Positions 33,006 through 42,377 of a stretch of DNA of 64,000 nucleotides are shown here, in pieces; the stretch's first letter is position 1; each line of letters starts with the position of its first letter. The position numbers and the translations under genes were made by a program. The DNA is from Achatina immaculata (taxonomy: Eukaryota; Mollusca; Gastropoda; Stylommatophora; Achatinidae). The notes under the pieces are model-generated. The model was not told where the DNA came from. It saw nothing but the letters and a program-made list of their open reading frames with translations, and did not search any database. The stretch spans positions 7,500,266-7,564,265 of the forward strand of contig CM019713.1 of NCBI GenBank assembly GCA_009760885.1. The letters run 5' to 3'.

Positions 33006-34050
33006 ATCTTCTTCTTCTTTTTCGTTCGCTTCTACCACCAAGATCGCCCCGTGATCCTACTGAATTTACTCCTGTGGTCCTTGATTGGTCCGTTAGTCCC
33101 CCTGTGGTCCCTGTGAGGGTCACAAGAGATCCCCGAGAGGACTATATGAGGTTCAAAGTATCGCGGGGCTTAGGCCTGTATACTCGGTGGGTTGCAGAAG
33201 CGGGATTGCGTGACACCGTGGTTTTCGTTGCACCAGTTTAATCTAGAGTTGGACTTTCTCACCGGAAAACCTCGACGTGTTTTGGATATCCATATATCCC
33301 CGTCGGGTGAGAGGTGGTTGCCCATCTAGACTGCACTGGTCCAGTGTCCCCGACTTCAGCATTTTGTGGTCGTGGCCGCTACCCTTCCTAGTTGTGACCA
33401 GGACGGATCTTTTGTCCAGGAGGACGAATCCTCGACACCAGTAGGTTTCACCCCTGGATTAAGCCGGTTTATGCGTATTATCCTAGTATGGACGCGTTTA
33501 GGACGTGTTCGACCTTTAAAGCGGAGGTACCGTGACATGAATAGTCATCAAGTTTCACCCCTGGGTTAAGCCGATTTAGGCATATTTCACCAGTATTGGT
33601 GTATATCGGACGTGGCCGGCCTCTAGAACAGAGGTGCTGTGGTATGAGTAGCTCTCGTCGCGAGACTACTATACATACCTATTAATCTTCACTTTATCAT
33701 TTCCATCACATTTTCACAACCCTTTTTGCATTTTACTTCACTGGCCGGGAGGAGTTTCACCCCACGAGCGGCAGACGAAGAATCTCACCAGCAATGTTAC
33801 TGTTTAACCCCTGGGTTAAGCTGGATCAGGCAGTTCGCTCGGTATGGGTGCACATAGCACGTGGTCGACCTTCATAGCAGAAGTTCCGTGATTTGAGCAG
33901 TCCTGACCTCGAGACTACTGATTACTTCGCTTAATCCTTTCTTTCACCTTTTCCACGATGGCGCCCCGCGGCAATCTCATTCGCACCATTCTTCACTGGC
34001 CGGGAGGAGACCCACTCCACGTACGACAGCTGAAGAATCTCGCCAGCAGC
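33006..34050 (-). mobile_element. non-autonomous element X, copy 3
   Basis: The (GAA)n tail appears as ttc repeats at 33,006-33,022. After the terminal module there is one 90-bp unit, then 108-bp units near 33,446 and 33,556, and a diverged one near 33,800. Two copies of the 'ggaggagtttcac' module (33,745 and 33,998) follow. It interrupts the left arm of the Penelope-like dimer, so it is younger than that arm. About 250 further bases to 34,300 are also absent from the right arm and may be a 5' extension of X or a second insertion. Confidence 0.75.
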
Positions 34051-34529
34051 GGGTTTCAAATCAGAGTTTTCCTTCTCTCAGATGAGCTACCAAACAAGAC
34101 TCTCATCTACCAGAAACGTCCGGTTTTCAGGCGTTAGATATTCGCCTTCATCCCTTCTCCTGTCAGTTTGAACAGTTCCGCCACGAGAAAGCCAGGAGCT
34201 GGACTTGACTGTCAGAAGCTATTTGAGACGCACGTCTTGGAGACATTTACTTGGAGTGGAGAGCGTATCCTCCACCCCATCTCCGGCTGTGACAGTCCTT
34301 AGAAACAGAGAGAGAGAGAGAGAGAGAAAGAAAGAGAGAGAGAGTGATATAGTGTTAACCTAGCCAGGAGAAGGTGAAATAGATGATTATAGTTGGGGTA
34401 GAGGGGTTGTAATGTGATGCTGTGAGGAGGTTCTGAACTATGTGTAACAAGTGACGAGAGAATGGAGCTTAATGGAGATGCATTATGATTACTGAAGAGG
34501 AGAATGTTAGGTGTAGCTGAATAACGAGT

Positions 34530-34985
34530 TCAAACCGAGTGGTTCCAGCGTCCCATAATCCTGAATGTAGCGTTCTCAAGCGCTAGGCGGCTTGTGTCAT
34601 CTGCGTGACATTGTTTGATGGCTGTCATCAGGCAATCAGATTTGCCTCTATGGTTGGGGTCATTGAAATGATTCGGACTAGTTTCGAAGCATGTTGGGCG
34701 ATATCGTACAGATGTTTCTACATGCGGTCACCTAATCTGAGGCCAGTCTCACTAATATACGTTATCCTGCATCTTTTGCACGGGATGACATATATCACAT
34801 TACAGGACTCGCATGTGAATCCCTCATGAACAGTGAGGATAATTTTGGGAAAGGTGATCGTTTTCGTTTCCCAGACTACAGGGCAGGTAACGCAGCGAGG
34901 GCGGTTACATTTTCTGGTGCCAACATATGTAAGGCTCCGCTTCAAGTGGCTGTGGACGAGGATGTCCTTAAGATCTGGCTCACAC
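34530..34985 (-). pseudogene. Penelope-like GIY-YIG endonuclease region, broken
   Basis: The minus strand encodes EPDLKDILVHSHLKR, then RKCNRPRCVTCPVVWETK, then FTCESCNVIYVIPCKRCRIT and YISETGLRLGDRM. Penelope-like polyproteins carry this Cys-x-x-Cys linker followed by a GIY-YIG nuclease, in which NVIYxIxC and YxxETGxxLxxR are the recognisable strands. A TAG stop follows DRM, and then KHLYDIAQHASKLV with later frameshifts. In an intact element this nuclease nicks the target for reverse transcription. The upstream reverse transcriptase is missing. Confidence 0.8.
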
Positions 34986-35215
34986 TTGTATGCTTCTGTA
35001 CGATATCGCCCAGCATGGTTCGAAACTAGTCCCGAATCATTTCAATGGCCCCAACCACAGAGGCAAATATGATTTTCTGGTAACAGTCATCAAATAATTT
35101 CATGCAGATGACCAAAGCCGCCTAGCGCTTGAGAACCGCTACATTCAGGATTATGGAACGCTGGAACCACACGGTTTGAACTCATTATTCAGCTACACCT
35201 AACATTCTCCCCTTC
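34986..35215 (+). pseudogene. Penelope-like GIY-YIG C-terminus, inverted copy
   Basis: The plus strand reads LLYDIAQHGSKLV, then NHFNGPNHRGKYDFLVTVIK, a stop, and RLALENRYIQDYGTLEPHGL. The last motif (ExxYIxxxGTLxPxGLN) is the conserved C-terminal end of the Penelope nuclease. It is better preserved than its inverted partner at 34,530-34,716. The frame ends near 35,207, and the non-coding 3' region follows. Confidence 0.75.
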
Positions 35216-35618
35216 AATAATATAATCCCTCTCCACTAAGCTCCACTCCCTTCTAACTTGTCACACATAGTTCAGAATCTCCTCACAGCAACGCATTACA
35301 ACCCCTCTACTCCAGCTATAATAATCTATTCACCTTCTCCTGGCTAAGTTAACATTGTATCACTCTCTTTCCTCATCACGGTTTTCCAACCCACCACCCT
35401 CAGTTACGACCCACCTATCACACATTACAAGTCTCCATTTAAACATTCTCCTCGCTCCATCATGCCCATTTCTGAACAAGCATCTGACAAGCCACATCTT
35501 CTTACAAGTTACAGCTAAGTGCTCTATTCATTTTATTTCCTTTTCTTTTAAACATAGCGTTCATGGGAATCTATACTTTATCTCATCTCTCTATTTCTTA
35601 GTCCTTTGTGTTTGTGTA

Positions 35619-35657
35619 CGATTAAAGCTCATGCCGAAACGTCACAATTTTGTAGTC
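35619..35657 (+). ncRNA. hammerhead-ribozyme-like motif, right arm
   Basis: Plus-strand order: 'cgattaaagctcatgcc', 'gaaac', then 'gtcacaattttgtagtc', with the candidate cleavage site after the C at 35,657. Helix II would be gc/gc around 'tcat'. The CTGATGA box is degraded to 'cgattaa', so activity is unlikely. Taken with the left arm, the two copies complement each other's defects and suggest that the ancestral element had a proper hammerhead. Confidence 0.45.
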
Positions 35658-35720
35658 GTTAAGTAATAAAGCTGTTCCTACTTTTTTCCTAGTTTATACA
35701 CTTTGGTATCGGAGCTTTAC

Positions 35721-36212
35721 TGCAGTGCTTCGAGTATAGTTGCCTACTTATACACTGATTATTCTGTGTTACTATTGTAGATTAGGCTATTAGGTTGTAA
35801 TTAGCGGGAGAATATACACGGATATGGCGCATGCGCTGTGAAAGGCTACTATACGACTGTTTATCGGTCGAGGCTGGACGCCGTGGGGTTAAGAGGTGTT
35901 TCGTTCTTTGGGAGTTTCTGGTTATGCAAGGCTTTGTGTTTTTCGTGTTTCGTTCTGTGGATTTGTGAAGTTATAGTGATTTAGTAGTAGCAGTAGTAGT
36001 AATGTAATTTCTGTGTTTGTGTGTCGTATACACGTTCTACGGAACAAAAATACTAAGTGTATGTGTGTCGTATACAAGTTTTATGGAACAAAAACACTAA
36101 GTGTGTGTGTGTGTACGTGTAAGATGTGGGACAGTTGTTTTTTTCGCTGGGAAATAAGTATTAGATTTGAGAACCGTGGTAATCTGTGAGTCAGTGTGTG
36201 ATACCCCTATTA
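35721..36212. other. no gene; short direct repeat
   Basis: The phrase 'tgtgtgtcgtatacangtt' followed by 'tatggaacaaaaa' occurs twice (about 36,018 and 36,065). An (AGT)n run lies at 35,983-36,001. No protein signature is seen. Confidence 0.55.
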
Positions 36213-37497
36213 TACTATGTATAATATTATGAGTATGTAAATAGTTTTACCGCCTAAATGTCTATGACAGAGGAACGAAATACTATGATGTATGTAAATA
36301 GTTTCACCGTCTTGATTTCTATGACGAAGGAACGAAGTACTATGATGTATGTAAATAGTTTCACCGTCTTGATTTCTATGACGAAGGAACGAAGTACTAT
36401 GATGTATGTAAATAGTTTCACCGTCTTGATTTCTATGACGAAGGAACGAAGTACTGTGATGTATGTAAATAGTTTCACCGTCTTGATTTCTACGACGAAG
36501 GAACGAACTACTATGATGTATGTAAACAGTTTCACCGTCTTGATTTCTATGACGAAGGAACAAACTATTATGATGTATGTAAATAGTTTTACCGTCTTGA
36601 TGTCTTTGATGAAGGAACGAACTACTATGATGTATGTAAATAGTTTCACCGTCTTGATTTCTATGACGAAGGAACGAACTACTATGATGTATGTAAATAG
36701 TTTCACCGTCTTGATTTCTACGACGAAGGAACGAACTACTATGATGTATGTAAAAAGTTTCACCGTCTTGATTTCTACGACGAAGGAACGAACTATTATG
36801 ATGTATGTAAATAGTTTCACCGTCTTGATTTCTATGACGAAGGAACGAACTACTATGATGTATGTAAATAGTTTCACCGTCTTGATTTCTACGACGAAGG
36901 AACGAACTATTATGATGTATGTAAATAGTTTCACCGTCTTGATTTCTATGACGAAGGAACGAACTACTATGATGTATGTAAATAGTTTCACCGTCTTGAT
37001 TTCTATGACGAAGGAACGAACTACTATGATGTATGTAAATAGTTTCACCGTCTTGATTTATATGACGAAGGAACGAACTACTATGATGTATGTAAATAGT
37101 TTCACCGTCTTGATTTATATGACGAAGGAACGAATTACTATGATGTATGTAAATAGTTTTACCGTCTTGATGTCTTTGATGAAGGAACGAAGTACTATGA
37201 TGTATAAAAACAGTTTTACCGTCTTGATGTCTATGACAAAGGTATGAACTACTATGATGTATGTAAACAGTTTTACCCCTTGATGTCTGATGAAGGAACG
37301 AAGTACTATGATGTATGTAAACAGTTTTACCGCCTAAATGTCTATGACAGAGGAACGAAGTACTATGATGTATGTAAACAGTTTCACTGCCTTGATGTCT
37401 GATGAAGGAACGAAGGACTATGATGTATGTAAACAGTTTCACCACCGTGATTTCTGTGATGGGGGAACGAAGTACTATGATGTATGTAAACAGTTGT
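36213..37497. repeat. 57-bp minisatellite, ~22 units, open on both strands
   Basis: Units carry 'actatgatgtatgtaaatag', 'tttcaccgtcttgatttcta' and 'tgacgaaggaacga'. The period of 57 equals 19 codons. There are no stops in three frames, so long frames run through: minus 36,210-37,445 (411 codons), minus 36,254-37,048 and plus 36,258-37,247. All are 19-residue repeats, such as NQDGETIYIHHSSSFLRHR. Variation is by substitution, and unit length is kept except near 37,230-37,400. No start context, splice signal or neighbouring gene supports expression. I regard it as a minisatellite. Confidence 0.92.
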
Positions 37498-37798
37498 GTC
37501 TCTTTGATGGAAATGGCGGAGAATAATTGTTGTAAAGTGTAATGTTTTGGTTAATGTTTTTGTTTGTTTGTGGTCTTGCCACTTAAGATTGTGAAGGTGG
37601 ATTAAAAAAACAACTGATTATGGATTTTATTTGGTACGTGTATTTAGTATTCAACTGATTACTAGCCCATGATGAGAAAATGGATCCCCGATCCCAATGT
37701 GTGACAGGTTCGTCGCAATACAAAGTAAGGTAAGTGATTTAGTGATTAAATAGGGATGCCTTTTCTCATGTGCGGTTTTTGACAATGTGTGTCTTGTG
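37498..37798. other. no recognisable feature
   Basis: AT-rich spacer between two minisatellites. Confidence 0.5.
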
Positions 37799-38432
37799 AT
37801 GGTAGTCAGAGTGGGGCGATGATAGTCAAAATGGGGTGATGGTAGTCAGAGTGGGGTGATGGTAGTCAGAGTGGGGTGATGGTAGTCAAAATGGGGTGAT
37901 GGTATTCAGAGTGGGGTGATGGTAGTCAAAATGGGGTGATGGTATTCAGAGTGGGGTGATAGTAGTCAAAATGGGGTGATGGTAGTCAGAGTGGGGCGAT
38001 GATAGTCAAAATGGGGTGATGGTAGTCAGAGTGGGGTGATGGTAGCCAGAGTGGGGTGATGGTAGCCAGAGTGGGGTGATGGTAGTCAGAGTGGGGTGAT
38101 AGTAGTCAGAGTGGGGCGATGATAGTCAAAATGGGGTAATGGTAGTCAGAGTGGGGTGATGGTAGTCAAAATGGGATGATGGTAGTCAGAGTGGGGTGAT
38201 GGTAGTCAGAGTGGGGTGATGGTAGTCAGAGTGGGGCGATGATAGTCAAAATGGGGTAATGGTAGTCAGAGTGGGGTGATGGTAGTCAGAGTGGGGTGAT
38301 GGTAGTCAAAATGGGGTGATAGTAGTCAGAGTGAGGTGATGGTAGTCAGAGTGGGGTGATGGTAGTCAGAGTGGGGTGATGGTAGTCAGAGTGGGTTGAT
38401 TGTGGTCAGAGTGGGGCGATGGTAGTCAGTGT
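37799..38432. repeat. 20-bp minisatellite, ~32 units, no indels
   Basis: Units are of two main types, 'ggtagtcagagtggggtgat' and 'gatagtcaaaatggggtgat'. The register is kept exactly for about 32 units. The order of types recurs in blocks (for example 'gcgatgatagtcaaaatggg' followed by several plain units), which indicates a higher-order structure. Confidence 0.95.
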
Positions 38433-38548
38433 GGAATATATTTGAGATAATTTATTTGTAGAGAATAAGAACAGGATAGACGAGGGAGCAGGATAGGTAA
38501 AGTTACGACAATTTATAAACGGATAATTTAGTTTAGATTTAAGGAGAG

Positions 38549-38852
38549 ATCGCGTGTGTGTGAGAGAGAAAGAGAGAGAGAGAGGGAGGGAAAGAGAGAG
38601 GGAGAGAGAGAGGGAGAGAGAGAGGGAGAGAGAGGGAGGGAGAGAGAAAGGAGGGAGAGAGAGAGGGAGAGAGAAAGGGGGAGGGAGAGAGAGGGAAGGA
38701 GAGAGAAAGAGGGGGAGGGAGAGAGAGGGAGGAAGAGAGGGAGGGAGAGAGAGAGGGAGGGAGAGAGAGAGAGGGAGGGAGAGAGAGAGGGAGAGAGAGA
38801 GAGGGAGGAAGAGAGAAGGAGGGGGAGAGAGGGAAGGAGAGAGAGAGAAAAG
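38549..38852. repeat. (GA)n/(GGGA)n purine tract
   Basis: About 300 bases of pure purine on the plus strand, with GAGA and GGGAGG blocks. Long frames across it are simple RE/GR or SL/PS repeats with no meaning as proteins. Confidence 0.92.
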
Positions 38853-39629
38853 GAATCGGAAGGAAATAAAACAGCACAATACTAATAGAGACCTTAGGTC
38901 AGTGTTTATAAAATGATATACAAAATACACAATGATAAAGTGAAAATCCTGTATAGGGAGGACGCACAGAGAGTGAGGGAGAGAGTGAGGGAGAGAGTGA
39001 TGGAGCAAGACGATTGACCAGGGAAGAATGCTAACCACAAATGTACTATTTTCCAGTTACGAGGGAACTGGGTGGGTGGGAGTGAAAGCTGTTTTACGGA
39101 AGCGGTCCCAACTGAAAGGAGGATCCAGAGCCAGTGAAACCTGGAAGATGCCAGACAGGGGAATAAAGTTGCTGAAGCGTACAACAGAAGTCTGAGCAGT
39201 TTGTGTCCTTCCACGGTATCTGTAGAAAGGTGGTCTTATCTGTCTTCAGGAGGTGGGGGGGGGGGGGGGTTCCCAACAGATGGACCATTCTGGAATAGGT
39301 TTTGAACTCAGGCACTCTGTATGCAAGAGGTGAGAGCTGTCGCTCCTCCCATTTCGACCACTGGAACAGTTAAGTATACCTGGTTGTGAACGTTCAGTAG
39401 GACTCCTACGATTACAACGGTGTCACGTCTACATGAATTAACTAGAAGGAAATTATTCTATGCCTTAAGTATATGTGCTGGGTTAGAAATATGCTATTCA
39501 CCCCCCTCCATCTTCAGGCCAGTTTCTGCTTGTCTGTTTACCTCTACCTGCTGATTGTGGCCGAATCAAAGTATTGATCTGTTTCTATCTAACTGCTGGT
39601 GTTATTGTGTAGGCTAAGCCGCGTTTTGA
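38853..39629. other. no gene; short GAGTGAGG repeats, poly-G
   Basis: A few 'gagagtgaggga' repeats lie at 38,968-39,000 and a G run at about 39,254-39,269. The remainder is unrecognised. Confidence 0.5.
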
Positions 39630-39846
39630 CAGTAGTTCACAACTTTTTTTACATGAAAAAAAATCTCTTTTCCAGCTATGCATAAGTTGCGGATCACCAT
39701 TTTATATCTAATCTAGTCATGCCATAAATCCTTCATCGTTTTTTTTATTCTGGAGAATGCACTAAATACCACACCGATAACACAGCCACGAATGAATGAA
39801 CTAATGACAACTGGTGGTCTCATGGATCACAGTTTGAGAACTACTG
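39630..39846. mobile_element. hAT-type MITE, 217 bp
   Basis: The ends are 'cagtagttcacaactttt' and, reversed, 'cagtagttctcaaactgtg'. These match the CAGTGGTTCTCAAAC-type termini of animal hAT elements. The inside is non-coding. The expected 8-bp target duplication is not visible, so the copy is old. Confidence 0.6.
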
Positions 39847-40103
39847 CAATAGGACAATAGTTTATCCAGTGACATCTGTTTTAGGACGTTGCTTAACATA
39901 CTATTGTTAAGTAAGTGGATGCATACTTGATACAATAACACTACTAGACGTGTAATAATATCATGTGTTCTATCCTGTTCGCAGACTAATGGACTTTACC
40001 ACGTGACTACTGTGCAGTGTTTAAACATATATCTACTGTTATAGTTCAGCATCATAATGTTCTTCATAAAGATGTGGGGAAGACCCTATTCGTTTTAGCA
40101 ATC

Positions 40104-40432
40104 AGTGACTCAATCAGTTGACATGCTGGCGTCAGCGTTGGCAGACCAAAGACCCTGTCCCATCTCTCCATTGGTACCCCCCCCCCCAAGTAACAGGCCT
40201 AGCCTGACTTAGGGGGCAGGGATCGTCACAGGTCTCGTGGCGTTGGGGTCTGCTAAAGAAGTATTGCACAGTCCTGCTTTTTAGCTTCACCCAGTGACTG
40301 AAAATATAGCTGCCATGACCCGCTCCCAATCCGACACGAAGCTGTGCCTCAATATCTTCACTGCATAGGCTGCAATGATTACCAGCTCGCAGTTCCTTTC
40401 TGAAGAAGAAGAAGAAGACGAAGAAGAAGAGA
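40104..40432 (+). mobile_element. dispersed repeat Y, copy 2 (unexpanded)
   Basis: The copy aligns with 2,780-3,068 and ends in a (GAA)n tail at 40,402-40,430. Its 5' part holds one diverged 34-bp unit ('gttgacatgctggcgtcag') instead of the array seen in Y1. A poly-C run at about 40,178-40,187 replaces 'cctccagtaa' of Y1. Confidence 0.7.
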
Positions 40433-40869
40433 AACATAATTCATAAATATTTATTCCCCGACATAGAATTAAATGTTTAGTTTGTTTCATGCGAACGACT
40501 TAAGTTCAGTGACACACTGTGATGTTGTATGTATTATATGTAAGTTATTATGACCTCCTATCATGTTGTATGTTATGTAATGTGTTATTATACGGGCCGC
40601 GTGTATTGAGTGTTAGCTAGTGTGCAGTTGCGTTTTAGTTCTTAATTTACCATAAACCATTTAAAGGGCTTTGAAAAAAAAAACTACATTCAAGTGGTTT
40701 TCTTTCTTTAGCTTCAGAATTTTAAAATGCCATAATGCTAAGCTTAGAGCAAATCATTTTTGGATGAAACACTGCAGCTGTGATGTTTGATAACAAAAAC
40801 TTTTCATGAGTCATGGATGTTACTCTTTAGGGTAAACTTTTCTTGTTATAAAAGTGCTGGTGTTGTTTC
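40433..40869. other. no recognisable feature
   Basis: AT-rich sequence. 'tgttgtatgt' words near 40,520-40,580 form a weak short repeat. Confidence 0.5.
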
Positions 40870-41165
40870 GTAATTTCTTCTTGATAGCGATCAGGCACAT
40901 TAACATCAGAGGAAATGAAGAGGCAGGCAGGCTTGCAAAAGAGAATGTGATATACTGATAGAAGCTTAACATACGAAGAAACAAAGAACAGATTAAAGGT
41001 CAGATATAAAGACAAATGGATAAAACAACACACCCACAGCAAAAAAAAGCAGATGACTAATACTACAAATTCTCAAGAATCGACCAAGTGATAATATTCC
41101 GATTGTGGACTGGACACTGCAGGCTGAGACACTATCTGTACCAGAAGCTGAAAATTGGCCGGCCT
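40870..41165 (+). pseudogene. LINE-F RNase H / C-terminal fragment
   Basis: The plus strand encodes HINIRGNEEAGRLAKENV, the RNase H motif HxGxxGNExADxLAKE found downstream of the reverse transcriptase in Jockey- and I-group LINEs. LTYEETKNRLKVRYKDKW follows, and then IFRLWTGHCRLRHYLYQKL. The TGHCRLRHxLY motif precedes the Cys-rich end of such proteins. Stops and frame changes are present. The Cys-rich end is not recognisable after 41,165. Confidence 0.75.
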
Positions 41166-41365
41166 AACAGACCTATGTGCCTACGGCTAATAAGAGCAAC
41201 AGACAACGCATCATATGGTTCAGAGTTGCCAGCAACACAGCCCGCTCAGGCAAAGGGTCTGGTCAGACACAGCACCCTACAGGGGAAGCATTCCCACGAT
41301 GCTGAAAATCAGAGACTAACTGTCGCAGAAAGGCTGGCGTAGATTTTTGAGCGAAAGACAAAGCA

Positions 41366-41546
41366 GAAGAAGATTAAGCTCGAACGTGATGAACTGGGCC
41401 GAAGGCCAGACAGCGACAGGGAGCTGTATGGCGTCCGTTTAACAAGAAGGCAGAAAGAGCGAGGAAAGTGAGCCATGTAATATCATCCATGTTGCTGTCT
41501 CGCCTTCAGCCCAGTTCACCGCGTTCGCACTTCTTCTTCTTCTTCT
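41366..41546. repeat. imperfect foldback, ~55-bp arms
   Basis: The left arm (41,366-41,420) and right arm (41,487-41,546) are inverted copies of 'gatgaactgggccgaaggcc' and 'cagacagcgaca' type sequence, each with a (GAA)n run at its outer end. The spacer is about 65 bp. It looks like two ends of one GAA-tailed element in opposite orientation. Confidence 0.7.
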
Positions 41547-41712
41547 TCTACTTCGTCGTTACAAACGGTCATTCGTTATTTTCTTGTCGTCATGCTGGCA
41601 GTGAAATGAAGGCATGACAGGCCAGTGTCTGGGACCCCATCTGTTGGCGGTGTAAGTGCACTGTTTCAGATCTACCATATGAATAGGCAAAAAATATGTG
41701 TAGACAGTTTAC

Positions 41713-42217
41713 GAATCCGCAACGCAATGCAACCACCTCTCACCCGGCAGGGATGTTTGCATATCCTAATCACGCTGTTTTCCGGTGAGAAAGTCCAACA
41801 CTGGACTGGATGGGCAACCACCTCTCACCCGGCGGTGATACACGAGTATCTCAAAACACGTCTAGATTTTCCGGTGAGAAAGTCCAACTCTGGCCTGGGT
41901 GGGCTACCACCTTTCACCCAGCGGGAATATACTGATATTCAAAACACGTCGAGGTTTTCCGGTGAGAAAGTCTAACTCTAGTCTAAACTAGTGCAACGGA
42001 GACCACGGTGTCACGCAATCCCGCTTCTGAGACCCACCAAGAATACAAGCTCAAGCCCTGCGTTACTCTGAGCCTCTTGTGGTCCTCTCGGGGATCTCGT
42101 GTGGTCCTTTCGGGGACCACACAGGAGACCACGGGACTTAACGAGGACCACAGGCGTAAATTCAGTGGGATCACAGTGCGGTCTTGGTGGTAGAAGCGAA
42201 CAAAGAAGAAGAAGAAC
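41713..42217 (+). mobile_element. non-autonomous element X, copy 4 (5'-truncated)
   Basis: Starts directly in the 88-bp modules, of which there are three (41,729, 41,814 and 41,903), each containing 'ttccggtgagaaagtccaac'. The terminal module then follows with 'tcttgtggtcctctcgggga' and the (GAA)n tail near 42,201-42,215. The 108-bp modules are missing. 5' truncation with an intact 3' end is typical of target-primed reverse transcription. Confidence 0.75.
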
Positions 42218-42377
42218 GTATGAGCAGACAACGATATGAATAGACAATTGGTATGAGCAGACAACGGTATGAATATACAATTGGTATGAGCAGACAACGG
42301 TATGAATAGACAATTGGTAAGAGCAGACAATGGTATGAATATACAACTTGTATGAGCAGGCAACGGTATGAATAAAC
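42218..42377. repeat. 33-bp minisatellite, ~5 dimeric units
   Basis: Each unit is a dimer of 'gtatgagcagacaacg' (16) and 'gtatgaatagacaattg' (17). It starts immediately after the (GAA)n tail of X4. Confidence 0.9.

Larger units (their letters stand above)
32640..35720. mobile_element. Penelope-like element, inverted dimer
   Basis: The arms are inverted copies. The right arm, on the plus strand, is continuous from about 34,986 to 35,720. The left arm, on the minus strand, matches it from 34,984 down to 34,303, and then from 33,005 down to 32,640 after an insertion of element X3 plus about 250 bp. Matching blocks include 'agctacacctaacattctcc', 'ttgtcacacatagttcagaa', 'ccttctcctggctaagttaa', 'caagtctccatttaaaca' and 'gtcgttaagtaataaagctg'. 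A central part present once (about 34,720-34,985) encodes the Cys-rich linker and GIY-YIG-type segment on the minus strand. The reverse-transcriptase domain is absent. Inverted or tandem partial copies are known for Penelope-like elements. Confidence 0.75.

Noticed and set aside
34051..34089. tRNA-like A and B boxes upstream of X3
   Set aside because: 'gatttgaaaccc' and 'tagctcatctgag' resemble the boxes, but they lie only about 14 bases apart, much less than in a tRNA-derived promoter.
34718..34945. Free-standing GIY-YIG homing endonuclease
   Set aside because: The Cys-rich linker before the nuclease, the inverted arms and the ribozyme-like motifs fit a Penelope-like retroelement better.
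36210..37445. 411-codon open frame as a real repeat protein gene
   Set aside because: It is the translation of a 57-bp minisatellite. Comparable frames exist on the opposite strand, and there is no start context, domain or neighbour evidence.
37799..38432. CRISPR-like array
   Set aside because: Units are contiguous with no unique spacers, there are no cas genes, and the context is a eukaryotic genome. The same applies to the other tandem arrays.
38406..39038. Ser/Leu/Pro-rich protein frames
   Set aside because: They are read from the GA/CT purine-pyrimidine tract.
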